Source of the DNA: Noviherbaspirillum sp. | GTDB lineage: Bacteria; Pseudomonadota; Gammaproteobacteria; Burkholderiales; Burkholderiaceae | Direction of reading: 5' to 3' | Assembly: GCA_028292785.1 (NCBI GenBank) | Contig: JAQGLQ010000587.1 | Coordinates: 1-7,223 of the forward strand | DNA: 7,223 nucleotides | Shown: positions 4,986 to 7,223 of the stretch, in pieces | Position numbering within the stretch: the stretch's first letter is position 1 | Layout: every line of letters starts with the position of its first letter | Notes under the pieces: model-generated | The model's input: only the letters and a program-made list of their open reading frames with translations | Database searches by the model: none | What the model was told of the DNA's origin: nothing | Translations under genes and position numbers: made by a program

Positions 4986-5657
4986 GTGATCGATAAAATT
5001 TCAGAGTCCCTGGAGGCCGCTGTCGCCGACATCAAGGACGGTGCGACAGTGATGATCGGGGGCTTCGGCAATGCCGGCATGCCTGCCGCGCTGATCGATG
5101 CTCTGCTCGCGCAAGGCGCGCGCAACCTCACCATCGTCAATAATAATGCCGGCAACGGCGAAACCGGGCTGGCCGCGCTGATGAAAGCCAAGCGCGTGCG
5201 CAAGATCATCTGCTCGTTCCCGCGGCAGGCCGACTCCCATCACTTCGATGCGCTGTACCGCTCCGGCGAGATCGAACTGGAACTGACGCCGCAGGGCAAT
5301 CTGGCGGAGCGCATTCGCGCCGCCGGCGCCGGCATCGGCGGATTCTTTTCGCCGACGGGCTTTGGCACACTGCTGGCCGAAGGCAAGGAAACCCGCGTCA
5401 TCAACGGCAAGAACTATGTGCTCGAATCGCCGATCCATGCGGACTTCGCGCTGATCAAAGCGCACCGCGGCGATCGCTGGGGCAATCTGGTATATCGAAA
5501 GACCGCGCGCAATTTCGGGCCGATCATGGCGATGGCCGCGAAATGCGCGATCGCGCAGGTCAGCGAAATCGTCGAGCTGGGCGAACTCGATCCGGAAGCG
5601 ATCGTCACCCCCGGCATTTTCGTGCAGCGCGTGGTACTGCAAGGGAGCAAGCAATGA
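4986..5657 (+). CDS. pcaI: 3-oxoadipate CoA-transferase subunit A
   Basis: PcaI is the alpha subunit of the cytoplasmic succinyl-CoA:3-oxoadipate CoA-transferase. With PcaJ it converts 3-oxoadipate and succinyl-CoA to 3-oxoadipyl-CoA and succinate, the penultimate step of protocatechuate and catechol degradation. The 223 residues are close to the usual length. The glycine-rich CoA-transferase family signature IGGFGNAGMP is at 24-33, with VNNNAGNGETGL at 51-62, a glycine-rich segment AAGAGIGGFFSPTGFGT at 112-128, and ALIKAHRGDRWGNLVYR at 155-171. The start is a GTG at 4986, preceded by the purine-rich GAAAGAGAAG (4971-4980). Its stop overlaps the pcaJ start by four bases, indicating coupled translation. 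A scoAB (acetoacetate) transferase is the main alternative; the neighbouring PcaR boxes and thiolase favour pcaI. Confidence 0.92.
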   Translation: MIDKISESLEAAVADIKDGATVMIGGFGNAGMPAALIDALLAQGARNLTIVNNNAGNGETGLAALMKAKRVRKIICSFPRQADSHHFDALYRSGEIELELTPQGNLAERIRAAGAGIGGFFSPTGFGTLLAEGKETRVINGKNYVLESPIHADFALIKAHRGDRWGNLVYRKTARNFGPIMAMAAKCAIAQVSEIVELGELDPEAIVTPGIFVQRVVLQGSKQ

Positions 5658-6295
5658 AGCGCATGACCCGCAATGAAATCGCCGCGCGCGTGGCGCAGGA
5701 CATCACCGAAGGCGCGTACGTCAACCTCGGCATAGGCCTGCCGACGCTGGTTGCGAACTATCTTCCCAAGGAACGCGAGATATTCCTGCATAGCGAGAAC
5801 GGCGTGCTGGGCATGGGCCCGGCTCCGGCTCCGGGCGAAGAGGACGAGGACCTGATCAACGCCGGCAAGCAGCCGGTGACGCTGCTGACCGGTGGCTCTT
5901 ATTTCCATCACGCCGATTCGTTCTCGATGATGCGCGGCGGCCACCTCGATATCTGCGTGCTCGGCGCATTCCAGGTTTCCGCCACCGGCGACCTGGCGAA
6001 CTGGCATACCGGCGCTCCCGACGCGATTCCCGCGGTCGGCGGCGCGATGGACCTCGCGGTCGGCGCCAAGCAGGTATTCGTCATGATGGAACATCAGACC
6101 AAGACCGGCGAAAGCAAGATCGTACCGAAATGCACCTATCCGTTAACGGGTGTAGGCTGTGTCAGCCGCATCTACACCGATCTGGCGGTGCTCGATGTGA
6201 CCCCGGAAGGCCTGGTAGTGCGCGAGATGGTGCCGGAACTGGCGTTCGAGGAACTCGAACGCATCACCGGCCTGCCGTTGCGCAAGGCCGCCTGA
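5654..6295 (+). CDS. pcaJ: 3-oxoadipate CoA-transferase subunit B
   Basis: PcaJ is the beta subunit of the same CoA-transferase and carries the catalytic glutamate. That residue is Glu48 in the SENG motif (47-50), which forms the glutamyl-CoA thioester in class I CoA-transferases. The GIGLPTLVANYL segment (26-37), LLTGGSYFHHADSFSMMRGG (77-96) and LGAFQVSATGDLANW (103-117) are typical of the family. The 213 residues are the usual length. The chosen ATG at 5654 has AAGGGAG (5641-5647) six bases upstream and overlaps the pcaI stop as ATGA. The frame is open further upstream to 5543, but that part lies within pcaI and does not resemble the family. Met4 is a possible alternative start. Confidence 0.93.
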   Translation: MKRMTRNEIAARVAQDITEGAYVNLGIGLPTLVANYLPKEREIFLHSENGVLGMGPAPAPGEEDEDLINAGKQPVTLLTGGSYFHHADSFSMMRGGHLDICVLGAFQVSATGDLANWHTGAPDAIPAVGGAMDLAVGAKQVFVMMEHQTKTGESKIVPKCTYPLTGVGCVSRIYTDLAVLDVTPEGLVVREMVPELAFEELERITGLPLRKAA

Positions 6296-6320
6296 CCGCA
6301 ACCTTTAGCTAGAGCAAAAA

Positions 6321-7223
6321 ATGACCCAAGCCTTTATTTGTGATGCGATCCGCACCCCGATCGGACGCTACGGCGGTGCGCTGAAAGACGTGCGCGCCGA
6401 CGATCTGGGCGCCATTCCGCTGCGCGCGCTCATGGCCCGCAACAAGGATGTCGACTGGAGCGCCGTGCATGACGTGATTTTCGGCTGCGCCAACCAGGCC
6501 GGCGAAGATAACCGCAACGTGGCACGCATGTCGCTGCTGCTGGCCGGCTTGCCGCAGGAAGTGCCGGGTTCCACCATCAACCGTCTGTGCGGTTCCGGGA
6601 TGGACGCGGTCGGCACCGCCGCGCGCGCCATCAAGTCCGGCGAGACCGGCCTGATGATCGCCGGCGGCGTCGAATCGATGACACGCGCGCCGTTCGTGAT
6701 GGGCAAGGCCGACAGCGCGTTCTCGCGCAACGCCGCCATTTTCGATACCACCATCGGCTGGCGCTTCGTCAATCCGCAGATGAAGAAGCTGTACGGCGTC
6801 GACGCCATGCCGGAGACCGCCGAGAACGTCGCTACCGATTACAAGATCAGCCGCGAAGACCAGGATGCGTTCTCGGTCGCGAGCCAGAACAAGGCCGCCG
6901 CCGCGCAAAAGAACGGCACGCTGGCCGAAGAAATCACGCCGGTCGTGATCCAGCCGAAGAAGGGCGATCCGATCACGGTTTCGCTGGACGAACATCCGCG
7001 CGCCACCAGCATGGAAGCGCTGGCCAAGCTCAAGGGCGTGGTCCGTCCCGACGGCACGGTCACCGCCGGCAACGCATCCGGCGTCAACGACGGCGCCTGC
7101 GCCTTGCTGCTGGCCGATGAAGCCAATGCGAAACGTTTCGGCCTGACGCCCCGCGCCCGCATTCTGGGCATGGCGACCGCCGGCGTGCCGCCGCGCGTGA
7201 TGGGCATCGGCCCGGCGCCGGCC
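6321..7223 (+). CDS. pcaF: 3-oxoadipyl-CoA thiolase, N-terminal three quarters (runs off right edge)
   Basis: PcaF cleaves 3-oxoadipyl-CoA with CoA to succinyl-CoA and acetyl-CoA, the final step of the beta-ketoadipate pathway. The frame is open from the ATG at 6321 to the window edge, giving 301 of about 400 residues. The thiolase N-domain is complete, with the acyl-accepting Cys90 in NRLCGSGMDAVG (87-98) and GGVESMTRAPFVM at 115-127. The segments DEHPR (223-227) and GNASGVNDGA (250-259) are typical of this subfamily. The C-terminal catalytic His and Cys motifs lie outside the window. It follows pcaJ after 25 bp with only a weak AGAG ribosome binding site, so it probably belongs to the pcaIJF transcript. 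A general acetyl-CoA acetyltransferase (phaA or paaJ type) is the alternative; the context strongly favours pcaF. Confidence 0.9.
   Translation, partial: MTQAFICDAIRTPIGRYGGALKDVRADDLGAIPLRALMARNKDVDWSAVHDVIFGCANQAGEDNRNVARMSLLLAGLPQEVPGSTINRLCGSGMDAVGTAARAIKSGETGLMIAGGVESMTRAPFVMGKADSAFSRNAAIFDTTIGWRFVNPQMKKLYGVDAMPETAENVATDYKISREDQDAFSVASQNKAAAAQKNGTLAEEITPVVIQPKKGDPITVSLDEHPRATSMEALAKLKGVVRPDGTVTAGNASGVNDGACALLLADEANAKRFGLTPRARILGMATAGVPPRVMGIGPAPA

Noticed and set aside
4787..4996. 69-residue open frame in the pcaI leader
   Set aside because: It overlaps the pcaI start, lacks a clear ribosome binding site and resembles no known protein. It is more likely part of an untranslated leader.
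5543..5653. Upstream extension of the pcaJ frame
   Set aside because: It lies within pcaI in another frame, does not resemble CoA-transferases, and the ATG at 5654 has a good ribosome binding site and an ATGA overlap.
6309..6995. 228-residue minus-strand frame antisense to pcaF
   Set aside because: It mirrors a conserved thiolase gene; long antisense frames are expected at this base composition.

Overview
The window is GC-rich chromosomal DNA of a betaproteobacterium, most likely Burkholderiales (Burkholderiaceae- or Oxalobacteraceae-like). This rests on the class I PHA synthase carrying a PHBC_N-type N-terminus, the FNR/Anr-type box beside it, and a pcaR-pcaIJF arrangement typical of soil and plant-associated beta- and gammaproteobacteria. 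Genus is not decided by the sequence. I see no mobile element, tRNA, rRNA or CRISPR array.

Left part (1-3589). A membrane sensor gene with a MASE1 domain runs leftwards off the window. A 589-bp gap rich in palindromes and carrying an FNR/Anr-like box (721-734) separates it from a divergent gene for a 613-residue class I polyhydroxyalkanoate synthase with an intact Cys-Asp-His triad. This is followed by a stand-alone CinA C-terminal-type protein (PncC, nicotinamide-nucleotide amidase). The context suggests carbon storage and pyridine-nucleotide salvage under low oxygen; that link is inference.

Right part (3651-7223). An IclR-family regulator of the PcaR/PcaU type (minus strand) is divergent from pcaI-pcaJ-pcaF, the last two steps of the beta-ketoadipate pathway. 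PcaIJ moves CoA from succinyl-CoA to 3-oxoadipate, and PcaF cleaves 3-oxoadipyl-CoA to succinyl-CoA and acetyl-CoA. pcaI and pcaJ overlap by 4 bp; pcaF follows after 25 bp and runs off the right edge. The 492-bp divergent region holds two sequences of the form GTTCGNNNATCGCAC, which match the PcaR operator known from Pseudomonas putida. Each is associated with an inverted repeat. A long, potentially structured leader lies before pcaI.

The genes are ordinary family members. The most noteworthy content is regulatory: the paired PcaR boxes with a possible degenerate third copy midway, the structured pcaI leader, and the FNR-type box between a MASE1 sensor and a PHA synthase. I found no convincing evidence for a wholly new multi-gene system.
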